Translations under genes and position numbers: made by a program
Part shown: positions 17,699 through 26,465 of the stretch, in pieces
Layout: each line of letters opens with the position of its first letter
Numbering within the stretch: position 1 is the first letter of the stretch
Origin: Burkholderia sp. PAMC 26561
Lineage (GTDB): Bacteria > Pseudomonadota > Gammaproteobacteria > Burkholderiales > Burkholderiaceae
DNA length: 64,000 nucleotides
Direction: 5' to 3'
NCBI RefSeq assembly: GCF_001557535.2
Contig: NZ_CP014307.1
Location: 558,001 to 622,000 of the forward strand
The notes under the pieces: model-generated
Told to the model about the DNA's origin: nothing
The model's database searches: none
Seen by the model: the letters and a program-made list of their open reading frames with translations, nothing else

Positions 17699-17995
17699 TT
17701 AGAGCGTGCGGTGCAACTGTTCGAGAAACGCGTTGATTACCGCGTCGTCGCGCTTGAAAAAGATCCACTGGCCAACTTTTTTCGACGTGACCAGACCCGC
17801 CTTGTGAAGCGTTGCCAGATGAGCCGATACCGTGGATTGCGACATATTGCAGCGTGCATAGATCTGCCCCGCACACACGCCATTCTCCAGCAGCATGTCC
17901 TGCTCGCTGAAATAAACCCCGGGTTCGTTGAGCCACGCGAGGATCTCGCGGCGCACCGGATTGGCCAGGGCTTTGTGAATAGCGTCGATGTCCAT
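17699..17995 (-). CDS. ArsR/SmtB-family winged-helix repressor
   Basis: The 98-residue protein is a compact winged helix: ALANPVRREILAWL (helix 1-2), recognition helix MSQSTVSAHLATLHKAGLV, and a wing SKKVGQWIFFKRDD. Two cysteines (C41 and C49) flank the start of the recognition region in ENGVCAGQIYARC. That placement could allow metal or thiol-electrophile sensing, but the classic CxC metal motif is absent. A strong promoter with an internal inverted repeat (TATTTCG-N8-CGAAATA) lies about 50 bases upstream, which fits autorepression. The old-yellow-enzyme gene follows 56 bases downstream, so an electrophile-responsive repressor is the best inference. Confidence 0.85.
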   Translation of the reverse strand: MDIDAIHKALANPVRREILAWLNEPGVYFSEQDMLLENGVCAGQIYARCNMSQSTVSAHLATLHKAGLVTSKKVGQWIFFKRDDAVINAFLEQLHRTL

Positions 17996-18046
17996 GAGAC
18001 GGCAGTAAGTACGTTAGGTCCAGCGGATGAATTCGCGATGAACCGA

Positions 18047-18075
18047 ATTATATTTCGTAAAAACCCGAAATACAA
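18047..18075 (-). promoter_or_regulatory. Sigma-70 promoter with ArsR-type operator for the arsR-OYE pair
   Basis: On the minus strand, -35 TTGTAT (18070-18075) and -10 TATAAT (18047-18052) are separated by exactly 17 bases. The inverted repeat TATTTCG (18051-18057) - 8 bases - CGAAATA (18066-18072) occupies the spacer, so a bound dimer would block RNA polymerase. The promoter points toward the repressor gene, whose start is about 50 bases away. Confidence 0.75.
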
Positions 18076-18106
18076 TAAAACCACTTACGCCATTAGGGGT
18101 AATCCC

Positions 18107-18790
18107 TTACTTCGTTTTTTGCGTGTAGCGCAGCCACACGCCATCGTTGGCCGTCTGTTCAACTGACGTCAGCGTGAGGTACGCCGGCTGTTTCCATGCG
18201 TCCATCGAAACTTCGAACGACGACGGATGTTCGGTGCGGCCATCGACGAGCGGCAAGATCAGCACGCTGACCTCATCGACAAGACCGGCATTCACGAACG
18301 CACCGCTTACATGGGAACCGCCCTCCACGATCAGCTTTTTTACGCCGAGCTCATCTGCGAGCGTTTCGATCACATGACCCAGGTCGATGTCCGTCTTGCC
18401 ACCGAAAACATACGACACACCAATGGACTGAAGGTACGCAAGATAGTCGTCCGCGACCTGCTCGGTCACGACTTCGATGATGTGCGATTTGAGCGCGGTG
18501 TCCGATTTCCACTCGACCAGTCCCTTCGGATCAATAGAAATGGCGTACTGGTCGGCACCGCGTTTGGCGAAATGATTCGTGCGCGGAACGGGTTCCTCGG
18601 CGAGGCCCTTCGGATAACCGTCGCCATGCGCGATTTCCTGCATCGTGACGCGTCCGCAAATCCAGCCGTCGGCCTCGAACGTGGCAGCGGTGCTTTCGTA
18701 CAAGTCGGAAGCATAGTCGAGGTGCCAGCCGTCAGTGAGACTGCGACCATCGACGGAAGACATCATGTGGCAAACAATATAGGGCTTCAT
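18107..18790 (-). CDS. Dihydrofolate-reductase-like / RibD C-terminal domain protein
   Basis: The 227-residue protein shows the RibD_C fold signature: MKPYIVCHMMSSVDGRSLTDG at the N-terminus, an ICGRVTMQEIA segment, and LIVEGGSHVSGAFVNAGLVDEVSVLILPLVDG near the end. These are the NADPH-binding and substrate-loop landmarks of pyrimidine-reductase-like enzymes. It lacks the RibD deaminase half and is not in a riboflavin operon, so it is probably a stand-alone NAD(P)H reductase of unknown substrate. It lies 111 bases upstream of the ArsR gene on the same strand, and the ArsR promoter lies between them, so the two are separately controlled. No good ribosome site precedes the ATG. Confidence 0.8.
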   Translation of the reverse strand: MKPYIVCHMMSSVDGRSLTDGWHLDYASDLYESTAATFEADGWICGRVTMQEIAHGDGYPKGLAEEPVPRTNHFAKRGADQYAISIDPKGLVEWKSDTALKSHIIEVVTEQVADDYLAYLQSIGVSYVFGGKTDIDLGHVIETLADELGVKKLIVEGGSHVSGAFVNAGLVDEVSVLILPLVDGRTEHPSSFEVSMDAWKQPAYLTLTSVEQTANDGVWLRYTQKTK

Positions 18791-18906
18791 GGGAGGTCCA
18801 TGGTTGGGTTAGGACAATCGCATTGCAGCAAATAGTATTCCGCAGCGCTCAAAGACAAAAATACCGCATCATGCTGCTGGTCGGAAAGCGAGGATCGATG
18901 GGCATA

Positions 18907-18954
18907 ACGCTTGCACTTCAAGTGTAAGGAACCGCCATTCGTGGAGCGGTTTCC
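18907..18954. promoter_or_regulatory. Two dyad elements upstream of the truncated hydrolase
   Basis: A 19-bp near-palindrome, CTTGCACTTCAAGTGTAAG (18910-18928), resembles the dyads bound by MerR-type regulators. It is followed by GGAACCGC (18928-18935) pairing imperfectly with GCGGTTTCC (18946-18954). They probably belonged to the promoter of the now truncated hydrolase gene. The regulator type is a guess from dyad shape. Confidence 0.3.
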
Positions 18955-19002
18955 ATCAATTCTGGAGATGACATAAGCCTCGCCGATACGATCAAGGGTG
19001 TC

Positions 19003-19370
19003 GTGGGAATGGACCCGACCGAGCATGCCGACGCCGACATGAAGGACGTGCTCAACGCATTCGAGAGCCTGAACCCGAAGCCAATCGAAGATTGCACTCC
19101 AGACGAAGCGCGTCAGCAACCTACCGTCACCGACGCCGTGATGAAGCTGATGCAGGAACGCGGCATCACGCCACCGCCAGCCGTACAGCAGGTGCAGACA
19201 CAGGACATCATGATTCCGGGCGCGGCAGGCGAAAACCCCGCACGTGTCTACAAGCCTGCGGGCGAAGGCCCGTTCCCCGTGATCCTGTATTTCCACGGCG
19301 GCGGCTTCGTGTTTGCCGACATCGACGTCTACAATGCAACGCCGCGTTCCATCGCCGCGCAGACGAATGC
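19003..19370 (+). pseudogene. Truncated alpha/beta hydrolase (HSL/acetyl-esterase-like), N-terminal fragment
   Basis: The first about 120 residues of an HSL-type esterase are recognisable: a helical cap (MKDVLNAFESLNPKPIE, DEARQQPTVTDAVMKLMQERG), then FPVILYFHGGGFVFADID with the HGGG oxyanion-hole motif. Homology stops after SIAAQTNA at about 19367. The nucleophile GxSxG, the Asp and the His are all missing, so the fragment cannot be active. The frame then runs on without similarity into the LysR gene. The loss point coincides with the left edge of the furan gene cluster, suggesting insertion or deletion during acquisition of that cluster. Start is GTG 19003 or ATG 19009. Confidence 0.75.
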
Positions 19371-19450
19371 GTTACCTGGGGTAGATAGTCTGCTGGTATC
19401 GGGCGGCCGGTTGTGGTTTCATCGTGCTTCGACTCACTCGCCGCCCGCCC

Positions 19451-20353
19451 ATGGACCTGAAGCAGATTCAATATTTCATCGCGCTGTTTGAAGATGGTTC
19501 GGTCACGCGCGCTGCGAGGCGGCTCAATATCGTTCAGCCCGCATTGAGCATGCAGATTTCGAAGCTCGAGGCGGAATTGAATCAGCCGCTCTTCGAACGA
19601 GGCCCGCATGGCATGACGCCGACCGACGCGGCGCGCCTCATGTACCGGCTGTATGTGCCGATCATTCGTGACATCGACCACGCGCGCGAGCAGCTCAGCA
19701 GCACGGACGTGATCGTCACGGGACGCGTGTCGCTGGGCATGGTGGCATCGGAAGCGGAAAGCGTATTGCCCGAGTCGCTCGCGACCTTCAATGCACTGTT
19801 TCCGCAAGTCGAGGTATCGGTGGCGGACGGCTTTAGCGCACAACTGATCGATGCCGTGGAAGCCGGACGGCTCGACGCCGCGGTCATCAACAAGCCGCGC
19901 GGACGTCTCACGCTCGATACCCGCGCGTTACTCGACGAAGAAATGGTTCTCGTGGTCAGTGCAACCCACGGTCGCGTTCTGCCCGACGAGATCGACCTGT
20001 CCAGGCTCGGCGACCTCGAGCTAGTGCTGCCGACGCGGCGCAACGGCTTGCGCGGCGCACTCGACGCCGCGCTTCTCAACGCGGATATCGTGATCAAGCC
20101 GAAGTTCGAGATCGACCTGTTGACCACGATCGTGCAGTTCGTGGAACAGAGCAGCGTGGCGACCATCATGCCGCGCGTGGTCGTGCAGCGCAAAGTGGAC
20201 GACGGCGTGCTGCGGATTCACCGGATTGCGAACCCGGTTATCGTGCGGCAGATCGTGTGCGTCAGTCACCCGAAGCGGCCGCTTGGGTCTGCGGCGAGCG
20301 CCCTCATCGATATCATCACGGAAGACATTCGCCGCGTGACTACCGCACCCTGA
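19451..20353 (+). CDS. LysR-type regulator, HmfR-like, left copy
   Basis: The 300-residue protein has an N-terminal winged helix (MDLKQIQYFIALFEDGSVTRAARRLNIVQPALS is the typical LysR start) and a periplasmic-binding-like effector domain (about 90-295). It is a clear paralogue of the gene at 32686: the first 30 bases are identical and the proteins align along their whole length. The two bracket the furan catabolic operon, which is why I connect it with HmfR regulators. It ends three bases from the stop of the convergent MFS gene. The ATG at 19451 is chosen as the normal LysR start; an in-frame ATG nine codons upstream is not needed. The effector is unknown; furoyl-CoA or furoate are candidates. 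Confidence 0.85.
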   Translation: MDLKQIQYFIALFEDGSVTRAARRLNIVQPALSMQISKLEAELNQPLFERGPHGMTPTDAARLMYRLYVPIIRDIDHAREQLSSTDVIVTGRVSLGMVASEAESVLPESLATFNALFPQVEVSVADGFSAQLIDAVEAGRLDAAVINKPRGRLTLDTRALLDEEMVLVVSATHGRVLPDEIDLSRLGDLELVLPTRRNGLRGALDAALLNADIVIKPKFEIDLLTTIVQFVEQSSVATIMPRVVVQRKVDDGVLRIHRIANPVIVRQIVCVSHPKRPLGSAASALIDIITEDIRRVTTAP

Positions 20354-20356
20354 CGT

Positions 20357-21730
20357 TCAATGTACGGCTCGCGCGTTGTTCTCCAGCTTGCCGAGCGTTT
20401 CCGGAACAATGAAAGCGCCAACTAGAAAGATCACGCTGATCACACCGACAAAAATAGCCAGCGTCATGGGCAATTCACTCGGGTCCTTCGCGACGAGCGA
20501 CACGGCCGTCGGCATCATCCCGCCGATTGCAAAGCCGATGTTCCACGAGAGGCCCGTTCCCGTTGCGCGGATCGCGGTGGGAAATCGTTCATTCAGGAAG
20601 ATCAGGATAGGCGCATAACCCGCGCTGCCGAGCGCACTCAGTATCACGGCGTAGAGGCCGATCATCGTGATGCTTTGCGCAGTAGGCAACAACAGGAACA
20701 ACGCGGGTAACGCGACGAGACGCACGAGTCCGATCCAGATGAACGCACTCTTGCGTCCAATGAAGGTGCTCAGATGGCCCGCTGCGACCGAGGCCAGCAG
20801 CACTCCCACGCTTGCGATCATCAGGATGGCCGCGGCCGCTCCGTTGGGTGCGTGGCTGACCACCTTTAGAAAGGTAGGAAGGTAGCCCGACGTGAGGTAA
20901 TAGCCGCTGCCGCCGCCAATCGTGAGCAGCAGGTTCACGAAAAGAATGCCGCGATATTCGCGGGAAAACAGCGTCTTGATCGGCGATCGAATCACTTCGA
21001 CCGGCACCGACGGATCACGATTCGCGGCCTTGGCCGCCTTCTCTGCCGCAAGCTTCTGCCAGAGCGGCGACTCCTCGAGCGTATTGAAAACGAACAGGCC
21101 GAGCACCGAGCTGATGATGCCGGTGAAGAACATGCAGCGCCATCCCCAGACATCGAACAGTTCGCCGGGGAAGATTGCGGACATGGTCAGGAACACAATG
21201 GACGCGAGCAGCGCACCGAGCCCTGCACCGCCGCCGCCGATCAATCCCGAGACCGCGCCTCGATACTTGGGCGCAACGGACTCCGTGCCGATGGTATGCG
21301 TGGACGCCACCACGCCACCTACGAACACGCCCTGCACGAGGCGCAACAGAAGAAAGAGGATTGGCGCGGCGAGTCCGGCTTGCGCGACCGTTGGCAACAC
21401 CCCGAAAAGCGCCGTCGATATCCCCACGCCAACGACTGCGAGAATCATCGCGCCCTTGCGTCCATGACGGTCCGCATAAGAGCCGAACCATGCCGAACCG
21501 AGCGGCCGCATCAACAGGGTCACGGCAAACGACGCATATACTGCCGCCAGCGAAAGCATGGCGTGTTCGGACGGGAAGAACAGCCGGCCGACCACCGGCG
21601 CGACATACAGGAGCACGAACAGATCGAAAAGATCGAGTGCCCAACCCAGGCACGAGGCTACCACTGCACCCATGACCTGCCGCGAGTTGACCTCGGGCAC
21701 GGCGGTGCTTTCCTGAGCTGCAACGGACAT
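20357..21730 (-). CDS. MFS transporter of the furan cluster (HmfT-like aromatic-acid/H+ symporter)
   Basis: The 457-residue inner-membrane protein has 12 predicted helices. The first contains GWALDLFDLFVLLYVAP, motif A follows helix 2 (GSYADRHGRKGAM), and the helix-4 region reads RLVQGVFVGGVVASTHTIGTE. This is the pattern of the metabolite:H+ and aromatic-acid symporter families. A strong ribosome site (AAGGAGATAAAA) precedes the ATG. It is the last gene of the minus-strand furan operon, 85 bases after hmfH, so it probably imports furoate, furandicarboxylate or a related acid. In Cupriavidus basilensis the hmf genes are accompanied by MFS carriers called HmfT. Substrate assignment here rests on context. 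Confidence 0.8.
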   Translation of the reverse strand: MSVAAQESTAVPEVNSRQVMGAVVASCLGWALDLFDLFVLLYVAPVVGRLFFPSEHAMLSLAAVYASFAVTLLMRPLGSAWFGSYADRHGRKGAMILAVVGVGISTALFGVLPTVAQAGLAAPILFLLLRLVQGVFVGGVVASTHTIGTESVAPKYRGAVSGLIGGGGAGLGALLASIVFLTMSAIFPGELFDVWGWRCMFFTGIISSVLGLFVFNTLEESPLWQKLAAEKAAKAANRDPSVPVEVIRSPIKTLFSREYRGILFVNLLLTIGGGSGYYLTSGYLPTFLKVVSHAPNGAAAAILMIASVGVLLASVAAGHLSTFIGRKSAFIWIGLVRLVALPALFLLLPTAQSITMIGLYAVILSALGSAGYAPILIFLNERFPTAIRATGTGLSWNIGFAIGGMMPTAVSLVAKDPSELPMTLAIFVGVISVIFLVGAFIVPETLGKLENNARAVH

Positions 21731-21815
21731 TTTTATCTCCTTGAAGGTCGCGGCACCGCCTTATGGAAGGCGCCGTGTACGTGGCACGTATATTGGTTCG
21801 TGCTCTTGTTGGCGT

Positions 21816-23552
21816 TTATGAAATCGTTGCATGCAAATAGATAGTTTTGCTGCCTGCAGCACTGGGCGGCCGTTCGCGCAGCATCGTGTCCGCGATTTTT
21901 TCCGCGATCATGATGGTCGGGATATTCGTGTTGGCCGAAGGCAGGCGCGGCATGAGCGATGCATCGACCACGCGCAGGCCTCGCGCGCCGTGCACGCGGC
22001 CCTGTGTATCCACGACAGCCTGGCGATTGCCTGCCACGCCCATCCGGCATGTTCCGCTCGCGTGCCATACGCCGAATACGTTCGCGCGAATGAACGCGTT
22101 CAGCGCGTCGTCGCTCGCAAGCATTGAGGCCATGCCCTGACCACGCGTAAAGAAACGTTCGATCAGCAATCGACGCAAGGGCGCAGGCGTATCGAGCAAT
22201 GCGCCAAGCAGCGATGTCAAGATTGCATTGACCTTGCCCACGCGGCTCAACGCCTTCACGCGCGGCGAAAATGCGGCTGGGAAAAAATCACGCCTGTCTT
22301 CACCCAGGCCCGATGCTTCGACCACTTTGGCGAGCAGGCGAACGCCGATGGCAAGGCGTGCGATATCGCGTTCGTCGTCAAGCAGGTTCAGGTCCACGCG
22401 TGGTGCGATGTCGGAGTCTGCGGACACGAGTTGCACACGGCCGCGCGAATATGGCCGGTTGCACCACAAGAAAAACAAACCGAGGCGATTGCCCAGCGCA
22501 TGCCATGCGGCGCGCGTTGCACTCGATAAATACAGGTCCGAGACGTCGCACCCTTCCAGGCCAGATGTGAATCGCGCGGCCGTCATGCTCGCGCGACGAC
22601 GCGTGAGCGGCATGCGGAACTGCGGTTCGAGGAAATGGCAAAACGTCAGCGACGGATGGTCCTGAAGATTCCTTCCGACGCCGGGTAAATCGATCGCGCA
22701 GCGAATACCAAGTTGATCGAGCTCCTTCGAATTCCCGATACCCGCCCGCAGCAACATGGCGGGCGACTGCAGCGCGCCCGCTGCCAGGATCACTTCTCGC
22801 GCTTCGAACGTGATCTTTTCGCCATTCGCCGCTACTGCTAGAACACCATGCGCGGTCACGCCGTTCATCAGGATGCGTTCAACGCGAAGGTTCGCGAAGA
22901 TCGACAGGTTCGGACGCTTGCGCGTGGCGGCATCGAGGTAAGCCGTCGCTGTCGTCACACGCCGGTCGTTGAAGTTTGAAAACGCCCCGGGAAACAGACC
23001 GTCGCCGAATTCGGCATTCTGGTCTTGCAGTGTTGCGAATCCATTGCTCTTCAAACCCTTCGCAAACGCGTGGCAAAACGGCGGCCACTCATCAGGCATG
23101 ATGCGGCGAATCGCAACGGGACCGTCCTTGCCGTGCAGCGGGTCAGCGGGGAAATCTGTGTCGCTTTCCAGCTTGCGGAAGTACGGCAGGACATCGTCCC
23201 ACGCCCAGCCCGGCGCGCCGTTCTCGGCCCACTCATCGTAGTCGCGCGGCAAGCCGCGATTAGCCGATTGCACGTTGATACTCGAACCGCCGCCCATTAC
23301 ACGGCCTTGCTCGTACACACGTTCAGCAGCTTGCCTTGTAGCCCGGGCTTTCAGTCCAGGCCAGATGTAGGTATCACCGCAAAACACAGGCATGGGATAG
23401 CTGTCTAGGATCGCTGCGGGCACGTTGCCCGGCGGCGTGTCCGCGCCCGCTTCGATCAACGCGACACGCAGCGACGGCACGGCCGATAGCCGATGCGCAA
23501 GCACGCATCCCGCCGACCCGCCGCCCACGATCACGTAGTCGAACGCCTCCAT
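21816..23552 (-). CDS. hmfH: HMF/furfural oxidase, GMC FAD oxidoreductase (HmfH)
   Basis: The 578-residue enzyme has the FAD dinucleotide fold at the N-terminus (DYVIVGGGSAGCVLAHRLS). GMC signature segments follow (GRVMGGGSSINVQ and AGALQSPAMLLRAGIG), with the C-terminal catalytic region GVWHASGTCRMG and PSANTNIPTIMIAEKIA (His and Asn of the active site). The length agrees with HmfH of C. basilensis, which oxidises 5-hydroxymethylfurfural stepwise to 2,5-furandicarboxylate and furfural to furoate. The choline-dehydrogenase-like family is broad, so the furan assignment comes from the eight companion hmf genes on the same strand. The gene lies 29 bases after hmfE. No signal peptide is evident, so it acts in the cytoplasm. 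Confidence 0.82.
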   Translation of the reverse strand: MEAFDYVIVGGGSAGCVLAHRLSAVPSLRVALIEAGADTPPGNVPAAILDSYPMPVFCGDTYIWPGLKARATRQAAERVYEQGRVMGGGSSINVQSANRGLPRDYDEWAENGAPGWAWDDVLPYFRKLESDTDFPADPLHGKDGPVAIRRIMPDEWPPFCHAFAKGLKSNGFATLQDQNAEFGDGLFPGAFSNFNDRRVTTATAYLDAATRKRPNLSIFANLRVERILMNGVTAHGVLAVAANGEKITFEAREVILAAGALQSPAMLLRAGIGNSKELDQLGIRCAIDLPGVGRNLQDHPSLTFCHFLEPQFRMPLTRRRASMTAARFTSGLEGCDVSDLYLSSATRAAWHALGNRLGLFFLWCNRPYSRGRVQLVSADSDIAPRVDLNLLDDERDIARLAIGVRLLAKVVEASGLGEDRRDFFPAAFSPRVKALSRVGKVNAILTSLLGALLDTPAPLRRLLIERFFTRGQGMASMLASDDALNAFIRANVFGVWHASGTCRMGVAGNRQAVVDTQGRVHGARGLRVVDASLMPRLPSANTNIPTIMIAEKIADTMLRERPPSAAGSKTIYLHATIS

Positions 23553-23581
23553 GCAAGTCCCCTGTTTGTTATGGCTAAAGG

Positions 23582-24388
23582 TCAGCTGCCGCGAAACACC
23601 GGCTTGCGTTTGCTATGAAACGCCTCAACGCCTTCACGGAAGTCATCCGACGTACGCAGCCGGCTGTAGGAATGCCCTTCAAGTTCGATGGCAATCGAGA
23701 GCGGCGCATCTTCCGTATCGTTGAGCAGCTTTTTTGCCGTGCGCTGTGCCAACGGCGAAAACGCGCGCAGCTCATCGACCAGCGCATCGGTCGTGGCTTC
23801 GAGTTGCGCGTCGGCCACGCACTCCACGGCGATGCCCCACTCGTATGCCTGCTTGCCTGGAATGCGGCGCGAGCGCATCACGATGTCCTTGGTCCTGCCA
23901 ACGCCCACCATCTGCTGCAACCGAGCCGAGCCGCCCGAGCCGGGAATCTGCCCGAGTTTCTGTTCCGGCAGCGCGTAGAACGTGGTGTCCGTCGCGATAC
24001 GGAAGTCGCACGCGAGCGACAACTCGAAGCCCACACCAAAACAAAACCCGCGATTCGCCGCGATAACAGGCTTGGAGCAGCGCGCCGGCGCCGCGATGTT
24101 CCACGCGAGTTTCGACACATGTTCCGGCGATGCTTCGAGAAAGCCCTTGATGTCGCCGCCGCTCGAGAAATGCTCACCGTTCGCGCGCACGACGATCACG
24201 CGCACGCGGTCGTCTTCATCGAGTGCTTCGAAGGCCGCGCGCAACTGGTCGCGTGCGTGCATGGAAATGACGTTCAACGGCGGACGATGCAGGATGATGT
24301 CGGCGCGCTCGCGTTGTTCATCGACTTCGATCGAGAAGCCGTCCAGGTCCTGCAACAGCGTCTGGCCGCGATGGGTCAGTTCGGTCAT
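23582..24388 (-). CDS. hmfE: Enoyl-CoA hydratase family enzyme (HmfE-like, 2-oxoglutaroyl-CoA hydrolase)
   Basis: The 268-residue crotonase-fold protein has the oxyanion-hole segments HFSSGGDIKGFL and FCFGVGFELSLACDFRIA, and the PEQKLGQIPGSGGSARL stretch typical of enoyl-CoA hydratases. In the furoate pathway HmfE is the assigned enzyme for opening and hydrolysing the lactone/2-oxoglutaroyl-CoA to give 2-oxoglutarate. Here it lies three bases downstream of the CoA ligase gene with its own ribosome site (AAGGAGTAACCG), so the two are co-translated. Sequence alone would say only crotonase family; the specific role is from operon context. Confidence 0.8.
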   Translation of the reverse strand: MTELTHRGQTLLQDLDGFSIEVDEQRERADIILHRPPLNVISMHARDQLRAAFEALDEDDRVRVIVVRANGEHFSSGGDIKGFLEASPEHVSKLAWNIAAPARCSKPVIAANRGFCFGVGFELSLACDFRIATDTTFYALPEQKLGQIPGSGGSARLQQMVGVGRTKDIVMRSRRIPGKQAYEWGIAVECVADAQLEATTDALVDELRAFSPLAQRTAKKLLNDTEDAPLSIAIELEGHSYSRLRTSDDFREGVEAFHSKRKPVFRGS

Positions 24389-24391
24389 CGG

Positions 24392-25942
24392 TTACTCCTT
24401 CGTTGTTTCTTTCGGGTTGATTGATGTGTCGACTTCGTATTCGCCGGCCGAGAGCTTGCGGCGCAGGATTTTTCCGACGGGAGATTTCGGAATGTCATCG
24501 ACGAAAACATAGTCGCGCGGCCGCTTGAAATTCACGAGGTCCGACTCGCGGCACCAGCCGTCGAGGATCTCGGCGTTCACGTAATCGCGGCGCTTGATGA
24601 AGGCCACCACGCGTTGGCCCCAGCGTTCGTCCTTCACGCCGGCCACCGCCACTTCGTCCACTGCGGGATGTAATGACAGGACCGATTCGATGTCGACCGG
24701 CGAGATGTTTTCACCCCCGCTGATGATCATGTCGTCAACGCGGCCGCTCACGAAGAGGTCGCCGTCCTTGTCGAAGAAGCCAGTGTCGCCGGTGAAGTAC
24801 CAGCCGTCGCGCAGGGACTTCGCGTTCGCGTCCGGACGGTTCCAGTAGCCTTCGAACGCTTCGTCGCCCAGCAGGTCCGCGATGATCTGGCCTTCCTCGT
24901 TGACCGCCGCGAAGTCCGTTGGCGAGGAGGCGTCGAGCTTGACCACTCGCAATCGCGTATTGATGCCTGCGCGCCCGGCACTGCCCGGCTTGCGCATGGC
25001 ATCCTGATCGATGCTGACCGTGTACACCTCGGATGATCCATAGTGGTTCACGAAGAGCTCGGGTTGGAATGCGGCGAAGAGACGTTTGAGCAAGCCGTCG
25101 CTCATGGGAGCGCCTGCAAAACCCAGCTTCGTGACCGATCTCGTCGTAGCGTCCGCAAAACCTGGCGCTGCCAGGAGATCGTGATAGAGCGTCGGCACGA
25201 GGTACAGGCACGTGAGTTCGAATTCACTGATCGATGCAAGCGCCTGCGCCGCATTCCAGCGGCGCACGCAGACGAACAAGCCGTCGACCAGTGCCATGGC
25301 GAGCAATGAACGCACGCCCATGGTGTGATAAAGCGGCATGACGCCGAGCGTGCGTTCGTTGTATCGATACAAGTTTTGCGCAACATGTGCGAGCGCTGCG
25401 GCACGTTCGTGTCGATGGCGCCGTGGCACACCCTTCGCCTTGCCGGTCGTGCCGGATGTGTAAAGGATCAGAGAGACATCGTCGGCGGAGGCTTCGGCCG
25501 TAGTGTTCGCTGCGTTTGCGTTGAGGAGCGTGTCGAAGGAGAGCGTGCCGCGCGCTTCGTCCAGTGCAATGCGCGGGATCTCCTGCGCTGCTGCGCTGCC
25601 CTGCACGGCGTCGGCGGAAACAGGCTCGAATACGATTGCTTTCGCGCCGGAATCCGTCACGCAATAATCCAGTTCTTCCGGCTTTGCACGCCAGTTCAGC
25701 GGCGTCATGACGATGCCCTCGAACTGGCAGGCCCAGTGCAGCGTCGCCATCTCCCATCGGTTTTGCAGCACGACGAGCAAACGGTCGCCGCGCTCGATGC
25801 CCACCTCGCGCAGGCCACCGGCTACACGCAGAATGACTTCGTGCCATTGCGCATAGGTCAGGCGTTTGTCGCCATCCACAAGTGCGAGCGTGTTCGGACT
25901 GCGCTCCACACTCTGCAAGAAGGTTCGGCCGAGATCAAGCAT
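24392..25942 (-). CDS. hmfD: 2-Furoyl-CoA synthetase, acyl-CoA ligase family (HmfD)
   Basis: The 516-residue ANL-superfamily ligase carries the P-loop LYTSGTTGKAKGVP (about 153-166), the adenylate-binding NHYGSSEVY, the hinge GWYFTGDTGFF and the C-terminal lysine in SPVGKILRRKL. It activates a carboxylic acid to its CoA thioester using ATP. In the hmf pathway the substrate is 2-furoate. The start at 25942 (MLDLGRTF) has AAGGAG seven bases upstream; this overlaps the end of hmfC by eight bases. An ATG eight codons upstream is less well placed. Benzoate-type ligases are similar, so substrate assignment depends on the neighbouring furoyl-CoA dehydrogenase genes. Confidence 0.82.
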   Translation of the reverse strand: MLDLGRTFLQSVERSPNTLALVDGDKRLTYAQWHEVILRVAGGLREVGIERGDRLLVVLQNRWEMATLHWACQFEGIVMTPLNWRAKPEELDYCVTDSGAKAIVFEPVSADAVQGSAAAQEIPRIALDEARGTLSFDTLLNANAANTTAEASADDVSLILYTSGTTGKAKGVPRRHRHERAAALAHVAQNLYRYNERTLGVMPLYHTMGVRSLLAMALVDGLFVCVRRWNAAQALASISEFELTCLYLVPTLYHDLLAAPGFADATTRSVTKLGFAGAPMSDGLLKRLFAAFQPELFVNHYGSSEVYTVSIDQDAMRKPGSAGRAGINTRLRVVKLDASSPTDFAAVNEEGQIIADLLGDEAFEGYWNRPDANAKSLRDGWYFTGDTGFFDKDGDLFVSGRVDDMIISGGENISPVDIESVLSLHPAVDEVAVAGVKDERWGQRVVAFIKRRDYVNAEILDGWCRESDLVNFKRPRDYVFVDDIPKSPVGKILRRKLSAGEYEVDTSINPKETTKE

Positions 25943-26465
25943 GTTCCGGCTCCTTCCTGCCCGCATTTCTTCGCGCCGCCACGTCGAGCACGGCGGCGAC
26001 TATCGGCGTATAGCCAGTACATCGGCACAGATGGCCAGAGAGCATTTCGCGTACTTCGGTTTCGCTGGGGTCGGGCACGCGTTTGAGAAAGTCCGCGCAC
26101 GACATCAGGATTCCTGCCGTGCAGAAGCCGCACTGCAACGCATGATGGCGTTGGAACGCTTGCTGCAAGTCCCCCAGTGTCTGATCCGCCGCAAGACCTT
26201 CGACGGTATCCACGCGGCGCCCTTCCACCTGGACCGCAAGCATCAGGCACGACCGCCCGGCGACGCCGTCCACGTGCACCGTGCACGCGCCGCATACGCC
26301 GTGCTCGCAGCCCACGTGCGTTCCGGTTGCGCCCAGTTCGTGCCGCACGAAGTCCGACAGCAAGTCGCGCGACTCGCAATATCCGCTGCGTTCACGTCCG
26401 TTTAACGTCAGCGTGATCTTCCGACGCTCGCCGCGATCCAGCCTGACCGATAACGTGTTGCTCAC
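25935..26465 (-). CDS. hmfC: Furoyl-CoA dehydrogenase [2Fe-2S] subunit (HmfC)
   Basis: This 176-residue small subunit of a molybdenum hydroxylase has the plant-type ferredoxin cluster motif GCEHGVCGACTVHVDG with a fourth Cys in GRSC. The second, helical cluster domain has QCGFCTAGIL and HLCRCTGY. These are the two [2Fe-2S] centres that pass electrons from the Mo site to FAD. It overlaps hmfB (ATGA at 26462-26465) and hmfD. The N-terminus is slightly longer than in CoxS proteins but shows no Tat signal, so the enzyme is cytoplasmic. Confidence 0.87.
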   Translation of the reverse strand: MSNTLSVRLDRGERRKITLTLNGRERSGYCESRDLLSDFVRHELGATGTHVGCEHGVCGACTVHVDGVAGRSCLMLAVQVEGRRVDTVEGLAADQTLGDLQQAFQRHHALQCGFCTAGILMSCADFLKRVPDPSETEVREMLSGHLCRCTGYTPIVAAVLDVAARRNAGRKEPEHA

